Source: Ignavibacteriota bacterium (lineage in GTDB: Bacteria; Bacteroidota; Ignavibacteria; UBA10030; UBA6906). Taken from it: a DNA stretch of 33,989 nt. Below are positions 25,744-33,652 of this stretch, piece by piece. The notes below the pieces were generated by a model. It was not told the DNA's origin and ran no database searches. It was given only the letters and a program-made list of their open reading frames with translations. Position 1 is the first letter of the stretch, and the number at the start of each line of letters is the position of its first letter. The stretch is from the NCBI GenBank assembly GCA_003162635.1, contig PMNE01000103.1, forward strand, positions 7,179 to 41,167, written 5' to 3'. The position numbers were made by a program, and so were the translations under genes.

Positions 25744-26058
25744 ATGATGACTTTTGACCACGTTGCGGTGAATGTTGCCGATGTTGCGCGTTCGACGTCC
25801 TGGTATGTGGAGACATTGGGGGCGAAGATACTCTATCAGGATTCCACGTGGGCGTTTCTCGACGCCAACGGCGTCAAGCTTGCATTGACGCTGCCGCAGC
25901 AGCACCCGGGCCATCTTGCATTCGACATCGGTCCCAACCCGTCCCCCGAGTTCCTGGCAAAAGCCAAAAGACACCGGGATGGCAGCCTGTCCCGATACAT
26001 TGTCGACCCGGATGGGAACGCCATCGAGTACATTCACTATCCTCCGGCGGATCGGTGA
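25744..26058 (+). CDS. VOC (glyoxalase/bleomycin-resistance fold) family protein
   Basis: A 104-residue single-module VOC protein: MTFDHVAVNVADVARSTSWY at the N-terminus with the metal-ligand position H6, GAKILYQDSTWAFLDANGVKLAL, PGHLAFDIG in the middle and YIVDPDGNAIEYIHYP at the end. This is the basic fold of glyoxalases and dioxygenases; substrate unknown, and it is distinct in sequence from the methylmalonyl-CoA epimerase at 29014. The start at 25744 (or the adjacent ATG at 25747) has AGGAG 4-7 bases upstream; the frame is open further upstream but without family features. It lies 103 bases after the B12 regulator and 16 bases before the epimerase, so it probably shares their transcript. 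Confidence 0.85.
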   Translation: MMTFDHVAVNVADVARSTSWYVETLGAKILYQDSTWAFLDANGVKLALTLPQQHPGHLAFDIGPNPSPEFLAKAKRHRDGSLSRYIVDPDGNAIEYIHYPPADR

Positions 26059-26074
26059 AACGAAGGGACCGTCG

Positions 26075-26986
26075 ATGAAGATCGTTCTTGCAGGAGGTAC
26101 GGGGTTCATCGGATCGGCGCTCCTGCCGCGACTTGCGGCTGCGGGTCACACTGTCGTCGCGCTGAGCCGTTCGCCGTCGTCGAGAATGCAGGCACTCTCT
26201 CCCGGAATGAGCGTTGCCCCCTGGGATGGTGCGTCAATGGGTGAGTGGGCCTCCCATATTGACGGGGCCGATGCAGTGGTCAACCTGGCCGGTGAGCCTC
26301 TGGCCGCGAAGCGCTGGACGGGAGTTCAAAAGGCGCGTATCCTCCGGAGCCGCATTGATGCAACCCGCATCTTGCGAGAAGCCATTGCCAACGCACGACA
26401 AAAACCTTCTGTCTTTCTTCAGATGTCGGCTGTGGGATACTACGGCGACATTCCGGAAGGGGATGTCAGGGAGGATCATGGACCGGGGAGCGACTTCCTG
26501 GCCCGAACCTGCCAACAATGGGAGTTCGAAGCGTCAGGGATGGTCCCCATGGGTCTGCGACTCGTTGTGCTCCGGCTGGGTGTTGTCCTCGGGGACCATG
26601 GCGGAGCGTTGCAGAAAATGGTCCTTCCCTACAAGCTCTTTCTAGGTGGGGCGATCGGCGGGGGGAGTCAGTGGTTTCCCTGGATCCACAGAGACGATGT
26701 CGCGGGCATCATGATGTTTGCGCTCGAGCGGACCGTGGCTGCAGGTCCCGTCAACGTTGTCGCGCCCGATCTCGTGACGATGAAGACCTTCTGCGCAACG
26801 CTGGGGCAGGTTCTCCACCGTCCCTCGTGGGCTGCTGTCCCGGGCGCGTTGGTACGGGCCGCTCTTGGTGAAATGGCTGATATGCTCCTCACCGGACAGC
26901 GGGTGGTTCCCGCCAGAATCCAGGAATGGGGCTACTCCTTCCGCTATCCAACCCTTCTTTCTGCGCTCACAGACATCCTTGACTGA
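26075..26986 (+). CDS. TIGR01777 family NAD-dependent epimerase (YfcH-like)
   Basis: A 303-residue SDR protein: MKIVLAGGTGFIGSAL with the nucleotide-binding GGTGFIG, then DAVVNLAGEPLAAKRW, the family segment KARILRSRIDATR, QMSAVGYYGD, LRLGVVLGDHGGALQKM, FPWIHRDDVAG and a C-terminal helix with LLTGQRVVPAR. This is the TIGR01777/YfcH (formerly 'SulA-like cell division inhibitor') group, whose substrate is unknown. Members are often found near photolyase and light-response genes, which fits the CarH-like regulator two genes upstream. AAGGGA about 7 bases before the ATG at 26075 can act as the ribosome site. Length is normal for the family. Confidence 0.9.
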   Translation: MKIVLAGGTGFIGSALLPRLAAAGHTVVALSRSPSSRMQALSPGMSVAPWDGASMGEWASHIDGADAVVNLAGEPLAAKRWTGVQKARILRSRIDATRILREAIANARQKPSVFLQMSAVGYYGDIPEGDVREDHGPGSDFLARTCQQWEFEASGMVPMGLRLVVLRLGVVLGDHGGALQKMVLPYKLFLGGAIGGGSQWFPWIHRDDVAGIMMFALERTVAAGPVNVVAPDLVTMKTFCATLGQVLHRPSWAAVPGALVRAALGEMADMLLTGQRVVPARIQEWGYSFRYPTLLSALTDILD

Positions 26987-27037
26987 CGTCTTCGCACCAT
27001 CCTCTCGGCCAAAGCTGCGCGCAGGGCCCTCCCGGAT

Positions 27038-27065
27038 TTCACTTCTTCCGGATTTTCGCTACATT
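27038..27065 (+). promoter_or_regulatory. predicted promoter of the carboxyltransferase operon
   Basis: TTCACT (27038-27043), 16-base spacer, TACATT (27060-27065), 61 bases before the start codon at 27127. The -10 again has the TAnnTT form. Confidence 0.4.
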
Positions 27066-27126
27066 ACTTGTTGTGCAGTTTCTTCCCTAAAGCGACCGGC
27101 ATAGGGACTGAAGAGAGGAGCAGACG

Positions 27127-28671
27127 TTGTCGCCATCGAACAAGCATATAGATTTTCACAAGAGAACCGACCAGGTTCTCCGTGGAGGCGGAAACAAGGC
27201 GATCGAGCGCCAGATGGCTCTCGGGAAGCTGACCGCAAGGGACCGGATTCATGCGCTGCTGGATGCCGGCTCCTTTCATGAGTATGATCTCTTTGTGGAA
27301 CACCGGTGCCGCGATTTCGACATGGATAAGAAGGAGCTTCCCGGTGACGGGGTTATCACGGGGACGGGAACCATCATCGGCCATCCGGTCTGCATCTATG
27401 CCCAGGATTTCACGGTAGCAGGCGGATCGCTTGGTTTGATGCATGCGAGGAAAATTACGAAGATCATGGACCATGCCATCAAGCTCGGCATGCCCATCAT
27501 CGGCATCAACGATTCAGGAGGGGCAAGGATTCAGGAGGGGGTGGATTCCCTCGCCGGCTACGGAGAGATTTTCTACCGGAATACCCTCGCTTCGGGGATC
27601 GTCCCGCAGATCTCGGTGATCCTGGGACCGTGCGCAGGCGGGGCCGTCTATTCTCCCGCATTGACTGACTTCGTGTTCGTTGTGGACAAGATCTCCAAGA
27701 TGTTCATTACGGGTCCGGAAGTGATCAAGACCGTCCTTGGGGAAGAAATCTCCATGGAAGACCTTGGCGGAGCGCGCGTGCACGCGGAGATTTCCGGCAA
27801 TGCCCATTTTTATGCGCCGAACGAGCTTGAGTGCTTTCATCAGATCAAGAAACTCTTCACATTCATTCCCTGGAACAACCGGGAGAAAGCCGAACGTTTT
27901 CCCCCCAGACCTCCCAAGCCGAGTCACGACATCGAACGCGTCGTCCCGATGGATTCCCGGAAGCCGTATGACGTGCGCGACGTCATTTGTGCCGTCTGCG
28001 ACAATTCCGACTTTTTCGAGATCCACAAGAACTGGGCGGCGAACATCGTCGTTGGGTTTGCGCGTTTTGACGGGGAAACCATCGGCGTCGTTGCCAACCA
28101 GCCGATGGTTCTTGCCGGCGTCCTGGACGTCGATTCCTCCGACAAGGCGGCGCGATTCGTGCGGTTCTGCGACGCCTTCAACATTCCTCTGGTGACATTC
28201 GTCGACCTGCCGGGGTACCTGCCCGGGGTGGACCAGGAACACGCCGGCGTCATCAGGCATGGGGCAAAACTTCTGTATGCTTTCAGCGAGGCGACGGTTC
28301 CCAAAATGACGGTGATCCTCCGCAAGGCGTACGGCGGGGGGTACATTGCGATGTGCTCGCGGCACCTCGGGGCTGATTTCGTCATTGCGTGGCCGACAGC
28401 CGAGATCGCAGTGATGGGTCCGGAAGGTGCGGCAAACATCATCTTCAGGAATGAGATCGCCTCCGCGGCCGATCCCGACGCATTCCGAAAGCAGAAGGTG
28501 GCGGAATACACGGAGAAATTCGCCAACCCGTATGTGGCCGCGGCCGCCGGACATATCGACGCGGTCATCACGCCCAAGGACACGCGCGATTTCCTGATCC
28601 ACGCGATCCAGATCGCCGGCCATAAGACCGAGTCGCGCCCGGTCAGGAAGCACGGCATTCCCCCCTTCTGA
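27127..28671 (+). CDS. acyl-CoA carboxylase / methylmalonyl-CoA decarboxylase carboxyltransferase subunit
   Basis: A 514-residue biotin-dependent carboxyltransferase (PccB/MmdA family), probably forming a hexamer. Both crotonase-like halves are complete: N-terminal GINDSGGARIQEG (127-137) and GPCAGGAVYSPA (168-178), C-terminal FVDLPGYLPGVDQEH (358-372), LRKAYGGGYIAM (398-409) and AEIAVMGPEGAANIIF. At the position that separates strict propionyl-CoA carboxylases (Asp) from enzymes that also take acetyl-CoA (Ile), this protein has I407; MmdA-type decarboxylases also carry Ile there. The start is TTG at 27127 with GAGGAG 7 bases upstream. A biotin carrier and methylmalonyl-CoA epimerase follow, pointing to propionyl/methylmalonyl-CoA metabolism. 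No biotin carboxylase or membrane decarboxylase subunit lies in the window. Confidence 0.93.
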   Translation: MSPSNKHIDFHKRTDQVLRGGGNKAIERQMALGKLTARDRIHALLDAGSFHEYDLFVEHRCRDFDMDKKELPGDGVITGTGTIIGHPVCIYAQDFTVAGGSLGLMHARKITKIMDHAIKLGMPIIGINDSGGARIQEGVDSLAGYGEIFYRNTLASGIVPQISVILGPCAGGAVYSPALTDFVFVVDKISKMFITGPEVIKTVLGEEISMEDLGGARVHAEISGNAHFYAPNELECFHQIKKLFTFIPWNNREKAERFPPRPPKPSHDIERVVPMDSRKPYDVRDVICAVCDNSDFFEIHKNWAANIVVGFARFDGETIGVVANQPMVLAGVLDVDSSDKAARFVRFCDAFNIPLVTFVDLPGYLPGVDQEHAGVIRHGAKLLYAFSEATVPKMTVILRKAYGGGYIAMCSRHLGADFVIAWPTAEIAVMGPEGAANIIFRNEIASAADPDAFRKQKVAEYTEKFANPYVAAAAGHIDAVITPKDTRDFLIHAIQIAGHKTESRPVRKHGIPPF

Positions 28672-28675
28672 CCCC

Positions 28676-29017
28676 ATGGAAAAGCCGGAAAATCTGAAGA
28701 TCATTGTGGTGGGAGGGACGACGTATGAGACTCGCTTCACGAAGAAGTTCGAACGGCGCGTCCCGTATTCGCCTCCTGATCCGCGCCATGTCCTCTGCGT
28801 GATCCCCGGGGTTGTCCGGGCGCTCTTCGTCAAACCCGGATCGATGGTTCATGCACACGATCGCCTGATGGTGATAGAGGCGATGAAGATGGAGAACGAC
28901 GTCCTTGCCCACAGGGACGGGATCATCAGGAATATCCAGGTTGCCGTCGGAGACGTCGTGACGAGGGGGCGGGCCCTTATGGATATCGAGTCGGAACGAC
29001 AGGGGACGGATGAATGA
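28676..29017 (+). CDS. biotin carboxyl carrier protein (biotinyl-domain subunit)
   Basis: A 113-residue protein whose C-terminal half is a biotinyl domain with the modified lysine K71 in VIEAMKMEND. The hinge glycine patterns PGVVRALFVKPGSMV and IQVAVGDVV-x-RGRALMDIE complete the flattened barrel. The first 40 residues (IIVVGGTTYETRF) resemble the N-terminal arm of small carriers associated with MmdA/PccB enzymes. It starts 4 bases after the carboxyltransferase stop and overlaps the epimerase start (ATGA), so the three are translated as a unit. It would ferry CO2 between a biotin carboxylase (not in the window) and the carboxyltransferase. Confidence 0.92.
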   Translation: MEKPENLKIIVVGGTTYETRFTKKFERRVPYSPPDPRHVLCVIPGVVRALFVKPGSMVHAHDRLMVIEAMKMENDVLAHRDGIIRNIQVAVGDVVTRGRALMDIESERQGTDE

Positions 29018-29451
29018 CCGGAAGCACAGGACTGCCGGAGACCGGCTCGGGCGGCCGGCGCGTTGAACACATTGGAATCGCCGTGCGGAAACTGGACGAA
29101 GCGGTGCGCCGCTATGAAGCCCTTCTGGGTGTCGCCTGCTACGGGATCGAGGCGGTCGAAGACCAGGGAGTGAACACGGCGTTTTTCCGTCTGGGTGATG
29201 TAAAGATCGAACTGCTGGAAAGCGCGTCCCCCGACGGCCCGCTCGGCAAGTTTCTTGAAACTCGCGGGGAGGGACTGCACCACATCGCATACAGGGTGCC
29301 GGACGTCGCCGAAGCTCTTCGTCAGGCGGAGGCGGCCGGGTTCCGGCTGATCGACAAAGAACCGCGGCGGGGGGCGGAAGGGATGCTGATTGCATTTGTC
29401 CATCCAAAATCCACCGGCGGTGTCCTGACGGAATTTTGCCAGATTCCGTAA
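29014..29451 (+). CDS. mce: methylmalonyl-CoA epimerase
   Basis: A 145-residue VOC enzyme that interconverts (S)- and (R)-methylmalonyl-CoA ahead of the B12-dependent mutase. Two beta-alpha-beta modules are seen: VEHIGIAVRKLDEAVRRYEALLG with metal ligand H19, KIELLES with E66, GEGLHHIAYRVPDV with H89/H90, and GVLTEFCQ with E140. The ELLE-ASPDGPLGKFLE segment and the GLHHIAY motif are typical of the family. Its ATG overlaps the stop of the biotin carrier gene by four bases. Paired with the carboxyltransferase it indicates a propionyl-CoA/succinyl-CoA route; the mutase genes are elsewhere. Confidence 0.93.
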   Translation: MTGSTGLPETGSGGRRVEHIGIAVRKLDEAVRRYEALLGVACYGIEAVEDQGVNTAFFRLGDVKIELLESASPDGPLGKFLETRGEGLHHIAYRVPDVAEALRQAEAAGFRLIDKEPRRGAEGMLIAFVHPKSTGGVLTEFCQIP

Positions 29452-29486
29452 TTCTCTTCTGGTCGCATTCTCGAAGATGAGTTGGT

Positions 29487-31139
29487 ATGAGTTCTCTCTA
29501 CAATTTCTTCGCTGGAAACCCGCTCCTCCTCCTTTTTGTCGTCATCGGCGCCGGGTCCGTCGTCGGGAGTATCCGCATCTTCGGTTTTTCCCTCGGGGCG
29601 TCCGCAGTCCTGTTTGCCGGAATATTCTTCGGTGCCCTCGATCCACGCATGCGGATCCCGGACCTGGTGTACATCATCGGATTGGTCCTGTTCGTGTACA
29701 CCGTGGGATTGCAATCGGGTCCGACATTCTTTGCCTCGTTCGGGAAAAGGGCTCTCCGCGCAAACGTCTTCATCTTCGGTGCAATCCTTTTTGCCGCGAT
29801 CATGGCTCTTGCGGCAGCGCGACTCTTCCATCTCGATGGCGCGGCGATGGTGGGCGTTTTCTGCGGTTCGTTGACAAACACGCCGGCCCTTGCGGCGAGC
29901 GTCGAGACAATGCGCCAGCATCTGGCGGGAGCCCCCGATCTTCCGGCACGGGTAAGCGCCCCGGTTATCGGTTACGGCATTGCGTATCCCTTCGGCGTCA
30001 TCGGTGTTCTCATCAGTTTTTCCATCTTCGGCAGGCTCCGCGCGAAGGAGGGTCTTGCCACGGCCAACGGCGACTCGGGTGAGACGACTGCGATGGGACC
30101 TATTCTTGCACGGACATTCCGCGTTGTCAACCCCGGGGTATTCGGCAAGAAGGTCGAGGCAGTGCTGGGAGAGGGCGGGAGCCACGGTTTTGTCCTGAGC
30201 CGCTTACGGCGGGGAAACAATACATCCCTGGTCAACGGAGAGACGGTGATTGCCAGGGATGACCTCATCGTTGCCGTGGGGGAGGCCGCCGCCCTTGAAA
30301 GAGCGCGGATGATCCTCGGTGAGGAATCCACGGCGGATATTCAGGCGGAGAACAAGGAGTTTGATTTCAGGCGAGTCGAAGTGTCGGACCGGAGAGTGGT
30401 CGGGAAATCGCTCCGTGAGCTCGATCTCCAGCGCATCCTCGACACGACAATCACCCGCATCAGGAGGGGGGATGTTGACTTCGTTCCGATGGCAGACACC
30501 GTGCTCGAGCGGGGGGACCGTGTGCGTGTCCTTACCTGGAAGGGGAACGTCGATCGTGTTGCCCGGTTCCTCGGCGATTCCGTCCGTTCAAGCTCTGAAG
30601 CGGATTTCCTTTCGCTTTCCTTCGGCTTGGTTCTCGGTGTGCTTCTTGGCAGCCTGCCTCTTCCGCTTCCAAGCGGCGGATCGTTTACGCTGGGATTCGC
30701 CGGCGGGCCCCTCATCGTCGGCCTGCTCCTCGGACGCATCCAACACACGGGTCCCATCAGTTGGGGAATGCCGTATGGCGTCAACCTGACGATCCGCCAG
30801 ATCGGACTGATCTTTTTTCTGGCAGGGATCGGGACGAAGGCGGGGGACGGGTTCCTGCAAACGGTGCAGAATGGCGGTCTTACCCTCGCTGCCGTTGGTG
30901 CCGTCATCACCACCATCGTGACGCTATCGACCCTGATCCTCGGTTCACGCCTGCTTCGCCTGTCCACTCCGGCAATCATGGGGCTGATGTCAGGCCTCCA
31001 GACGCAGCCGGCATGCCTTGCCTATGCCAACGATCAGGGGGGGAGCGACGCCCCCAATGTCTGGTATGCCGCTGTGTATCCGGCATCAATGATCTCCAAG
31101 ATCATCCTGGCGCAGCTTCTCGTCGGCTGGTTGTTGTAG
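29487..31139 (+). CDS. AAE (aspartate-alanine exchanger) family transporter with RCK_C domains
   Basis: A 550-residue inner-membrane transporter of the AspT/YidE/YbjL family. Five or so helices in residues 1-185 (FAGNPLLLLFVVIGAGSVVG, LVYIIGLVLFVYTVGLQSGP, GVFCGSLTNTPALAAS) are followed by two cytoplasmic RCK_C/TrkA_C modules (about 205-285 and 290-370; for example VARDDLIVAVGEAAALE-like and VLERGDRVRVLTW). A second membrane half then contains FFLAGIGTKAGDGF and GLMSGLQTQPACLAYA. The repeated GSLTNTPALA / GLQTQPACLA motifs mark the family's internal duplication. Substrates in the family are carboxylates or amino acids; the one here is unknown. The gene is on its own, 35 bases after mce and 49 before uppP. 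Confidence 0.92.
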   Translation: MSSLYNFFAGNPLLLLFVVIGAGSVVGSIRIFGFSLGASAVLFAGIFFGALDPRMRIPDLVYIIGLVLFVYTVGLQSGPTFFASFGKRALRANVFIFGAILFAAIMALAAARLFHLDGAAMVGVFCGSLTNTPALAASVETMRQHLAGAPDLPARVSAPVIGYGIAYPFGVIGVLISFSIFGRLRAKEGLATANGDSGETTAMGPILARTFRVVNPGVFGKKVEAVLGEGGSHGFVLSRLRRGNNTSLVNGETVIARDDLIVAVGEAAALERARMILGEESTADIQAENKEFDFRRVEVSDRRVVGKSLRELDLQRILDTTITRIRRGDVDFVPMADTVLERGDRVRVLTWKGNVDRVARFLGDSVRSSSEADFLSLSFGLVLGVLLGSLPLPLPSGGSFTLGFAGGPLIVGLLLGRIQHTGPISWGMPYGVNLTIRQIGLIFFLAGIGTKAGDGFLQTVQNGGLTLAAVGAVITTIVTLSTLILGSRLLRLSTPAIMGLMSGLQTQPACLAYANDQGGSDAPNVWYAAVYPASMISKIILAQLLVGWLL

Positions 31140-31188
31140 TGCGGTCGGCCGCCCCATTCCATCATTCACCATAGAAGGGGAATCATCG

Positions 31189-32043
31189 GTGAACATCCTG
31201 TATGCCATTATCCTCGGAATTGTCCAGGGAGTGACGGAGTTCCTTCCCATCAGCAGCACTGCCCACTTGACTCTCACCGCGAAGCTCCTGGGCCTGGTCG
31301 ATCCCGCGCATCCGGAAGCGTGGACCGCGTTCATGGCAGTCATGCAACTGGGAACCCTCACTGCGGTGCTCATCTACTTCCGGAAGGACATCATGGTCAT
31401 GGCATTCTCCTTGTTCCATGATCTTTTCTCTCACGGGAACGGAAACGGGTTCCGGGGCTATGGTCAGGATTCGCGGCTCGCCCTCTGGATCGGCGTCGGG
31501 ACCTTGCCGGTGGCAGTGATCGGTCTCGCATTCAAGCATGTCATTGAAGGGGCATTGACGAAGACCACTCTTGTGATTGCAGCGAGTCTTGTGACGCTGG
31601 CACTGTTTCTCTGGCTTGCCGAAAAAGTGGCACGTCACATCCGGTCGCTCCAGCAGGTCGGTTGGGCGGATGCCCTCGTCATCGGCTGCGCGCAGGCATT
31701 GGCACTGATTCCCGGCTCTTCCCGCTCGGGGACAACAATGACTGCTGCCCTTTTCCTCGGCTTCACGCGGGAGACCGCCGCACGCTTTTCCTTCCTTCTC
31801 AGCATACCCGCGGTTTTCGCGAGCGGACTCTATGAGCTCTCCAAGGTCCATGGGGCGTTCGACCTCGGTGTCGGCAACCTTGCCGTCGCAACGGTGGTCT
31901 CCGGGATTTTCGGCTACGCTTCCATCGCCTGGCTCCTCAGATACCTGATGAAGAACACCACCATGATATTCGTCTGGTACAGAATACTCCTCGGGCTGAC
32001 GCTCGCATTCCTTGTCTATAACGGAATGTTTGGATTGAATTGA
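31189..32043 (+). CDS. uppP: undecaprenyl-diphosphatase (UppP/BacA)
   Basis: A 284-residue polytopic membrane enzyme that dephosphorylates undecaprenyl diphosphate to recycle the lipid carrier for peptidoglycan; it also confers bacitracin tolerance. Both signature motifs are intact: GIVQGVTEFLPISSTAHL with E17 and the PISS-xx-HL segment, and ALIPGSSRSGTTM with R179. The rest is about eight hydrophobic helices. The start is GTG at 31189 with AAGGGGA about 9 bases upstream. An extra glycine/asparagine-rich loop (SHGNGNGFRGYGQ, about 81-93) sits between helices. Full length for the family. Confidence 0.95.
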   Translation: MNILYAIILGIVQGVTEFLPISSTAHLTLTAKLLGLVDPAHPEAWTAFMAVMQLGTLTAVLIYFRKDIMVMAFSLFHDLFSHGNGNGFRGYGQDSRLALWIGVGTLPVAVIGLAFKHVIEGALTKTTLVIAASLVTLALFLWLAEKVARHIRSLQQVGWADALVIGCAQALALIPGSSRSGTTMTAALFLGFTRETAARFSFLLSIPAVFASGLYELSKVHGAFDLGVGNLAVATVVSGIFGYASIAWLLRYLMKNTTMIFVWYRILLGLTLAFLVYNGMFGLN

Positions 32044-32192
32044 CAATGACGCCGCTGTAACATGTTGCCGGAGCGGAAGATAGAGCTCCTGAGGACCATC
32101 TTTCTTCATGGCGAAGCGCACATCTATTTTTTGTTTCGAGTGATTCAACGCACAAACATAGAGTTGCTTCTTTTGGATATTGTCTATGGAAT

Positions 32193-32209
32193 TCAAGGAG
32201 ATTCCTTGA
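32193..32209 (+). other. inverted repeat in the leader of the degenerate receiver gene
   Basis: TCAAGGA-GAT-TCCTTGA is a perfect 7-bp inverted repeat 19 bases before the GTG at 32229. The left arm contains an AGGAGAT copy of the ribosome site used at 32215-32220. It may be an operator or a leader hairpin; the remaining 185-bp spacer from 32044 shows no gene. Confidence 0.35.
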
Positions 32210-32228
32210 CCAATCCAGGAGATAGCTC

Positions 32229-32906
32229 GTGTACACTGATGATGAGGAGTTGGAGGGGTTGCCCCCTGCCGAGGCCTACCGGAGAGCGAAAGTAGAGCAT
32301 TTTCTTCAGCATGTGCGGGAATACGTCGAAATGGGGCGCTATCTTGCCGCACGAAAGACATTGGAAACAGTGCTTTCGCTTGACCGTGAGAATGAGGAAG
32401 CGAAGAATCACTGCCAATTCGTCGACGACTTCCTTGCGAAAGCCCTTCATAGGAACCAAAACGGCCATTCTGGCAACAATGGAGGAAGCAATGGCCCTTT
32501 GAAGCAGCGGAGGAGCGAGCTGGTCATGATTGTAGACCAGGACGAACGCCTCTTGGTGTCGTTGACGGGAACCCTTCGCCGGTATGGCTTTATGGCGATC
32601 GCCGCTTCAAGCTACGATGAAGCCGTCGAGTCCTATGCAATGGTGAAACCCGATGTCGTCATTTCGGAGGTCAATTTTGACACGGGTCCTCGGGGTTTTG
32701 ACCTATATCTCTGGTTGAAGACGAATTCGGGGAATGAAGACCTCCCGTTCCTCTTTCTCGCAACCCGCATTGATCGGGATACGCTGATTGCCGGCAAGCG
32801 ATTCGGCGTCGATGATCTGATTTTGAAACCGGTTGATGATGATGTGGTCATCGCATCTGTCATCAACAGCCTGTCGCGCCGCAAGACCATGCCCGTCCAC
32901 ACCTGA
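32229..32906 (+). CDS. helical-repeat protein with degenerate receiver domain
   Basis: A 225-residue protein in two parts. Residues 12-72 form TPR-like helices (AEAYRRAKVEHFLQHVREYVEMGRYLAARKTLETVLSL region); a Gly/Asn linker (78-92) follows; residues 97-218 are a CheY-like receiver. The receiver core is altered: the acidic pair is D103-Q104 rather than Asp-Asp, and the phospho-acceptor position is E147 (PDVVISEVNF), while T179 and K200 in LKPVDDD are kept. Glu at this site often mimics a permanently phosphorylated state, so this is probably a phosphorylation-independent adaptor. The GTG start at 32229 has AGGAGA about 8 bases upstream. No kinase or output domain is nearby. Confidence 0.85.
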   Translation: MYTDDEELEGLPPAEAYRRAKVEHFLQHVREYVEMGRYLAARKTLETVLSLDRENEEAKNHCQFVDDFLAKALHRNQNGHSGNNGGSNGPLKQRRSELVMIVDQDERLLVSLTGTLRRYGFMAIAASSYDEAVESYAMVKPDVVISEVNFDTGPRGFDLYLWLKTNSGNEDLPFLFLATRIDRDTLIAGKRFGVDDLILKPVDDDVVIASVINSLSRRKTMPVHT

Positions 32907-32946
32907 AAGGGCATGCACCACCTTTTCTGCCGCCAAATTCGCTTCC

Positions 32947-32975
32947 TTGCTTTTTCCACGCCGTCTGCGTACCTT
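32947..32975 (+). promoter_or_regulatory. predicted promoter of queE-queC
   Basis: TTGCTT (32947-32952), 17-base spacer, TACCTT (32970-32975), 32 bases before the queE ATG. The leader is short and shows no room for a preQ1 riboswitch. Confidence 0.5.
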
Positions 32976-33007
32976 TTTCTCTCGGTAGTTTGCCAATCTG
33001 TCATCTC

Positions 33008-33652
33008 ATGCCTGAACTTGTCGTCAACGAGATCTTCCACAGCATCCAGGGCGAGTCCAGCCACATGGGGCGCCCCTGCAGCTTCATCCGTCTGACGTAC
33101 TGCAATCTGCGGTGTACGTACTGCGACACCGCTTATGCATTCGAGGACGGAGAAAGAATGTCAGTTGATGAAATAATCCACAAGGTCGATGCTTTTAGAT
33201 GCGGGTTAGTGGAGGTCACCGGGGGAGAACCGCTGATGCAGCCGGCGGTGCACGACCTGCTGAAAGGGCTCTGCGACAGTGGGTATGAAGTCCTGCTGGA
33301 AACGGGTGGAAGTCTGGACATCAGCGAAGTCGATCCGCGCGTCAAGCGCATTGTCGATTTCAAGTGTCCTGGGAGCGGCATGGCGAAGAAGAACCTCTGG
33401 AGCAACGTTTCCCACTTAAGGAAGGGGGATGAAGTGAAGTTCGTGATTCGCGACCGCGAGGACTTCGACTGGTCGGTGAACCACATCATCGGGGACCAAA
33501 TCTCCCGGCGCTGTCCCGTACTGATGTCTGTTGTCTTTGGAGCCCTTGAACCGGTCGAACTTGCCCGCTGGGTTCTGGAAGCAGGGATCGATGTGAGATT
33601 CCAGCTCCAGATGCACAAGTATGTGTGGGAACCGTCCGCACGGGGTGTCTGA
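33008..33652 (+). CDS. queE: 7-carboxy-7-deazaguanine synthase
   Basis: A 214-residue radical SAM enzyme that converts carboxytetrahydropterin to 7-carboxy-7-deazaguanine, a step toward queuosine. The opening VNEIFHSIQGESSHMGRP is typical of QueE and precedes the cluster motif C32-NLR-C36-TY-C39 (CX3CX2C). The SAM-binding VTGGEPLMQP lies near 75-84 and the VDFKCPGSGM segment near 120. The ATG at 33008 is preferred over an in-frame TTG at 32990, since the latter adds six residues with no family match. The stop TGA shares its last base with the queC ATG, so the two are coupled. Confidence 0.95.
   Translation: MPELVVNEIFHSIQGESSHMGRPCSFIRLTYCNLRCTYCDTAYAFEDGERMSVDEIIHKVDAFRCGLVEVTGGEPLMQPAVHDLLKGLCDSGYEVLLETGGSLDISEVDPRVKRIVDFKCPGSGMAKKNLWSNVSHLRKGDEVKFVIRDREDFDWSVNHIIGDQISRRCPVLMSVVFGALEPVELARWVLEAGIDVRFQLQMHKYVWEPSARGV

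Noticed and set aside
32976-33007. preQ1 riboswitch before queE
   Set aside because: The predicted leader is only about 30 bases and shows no stem-loop plus A-rich tail.
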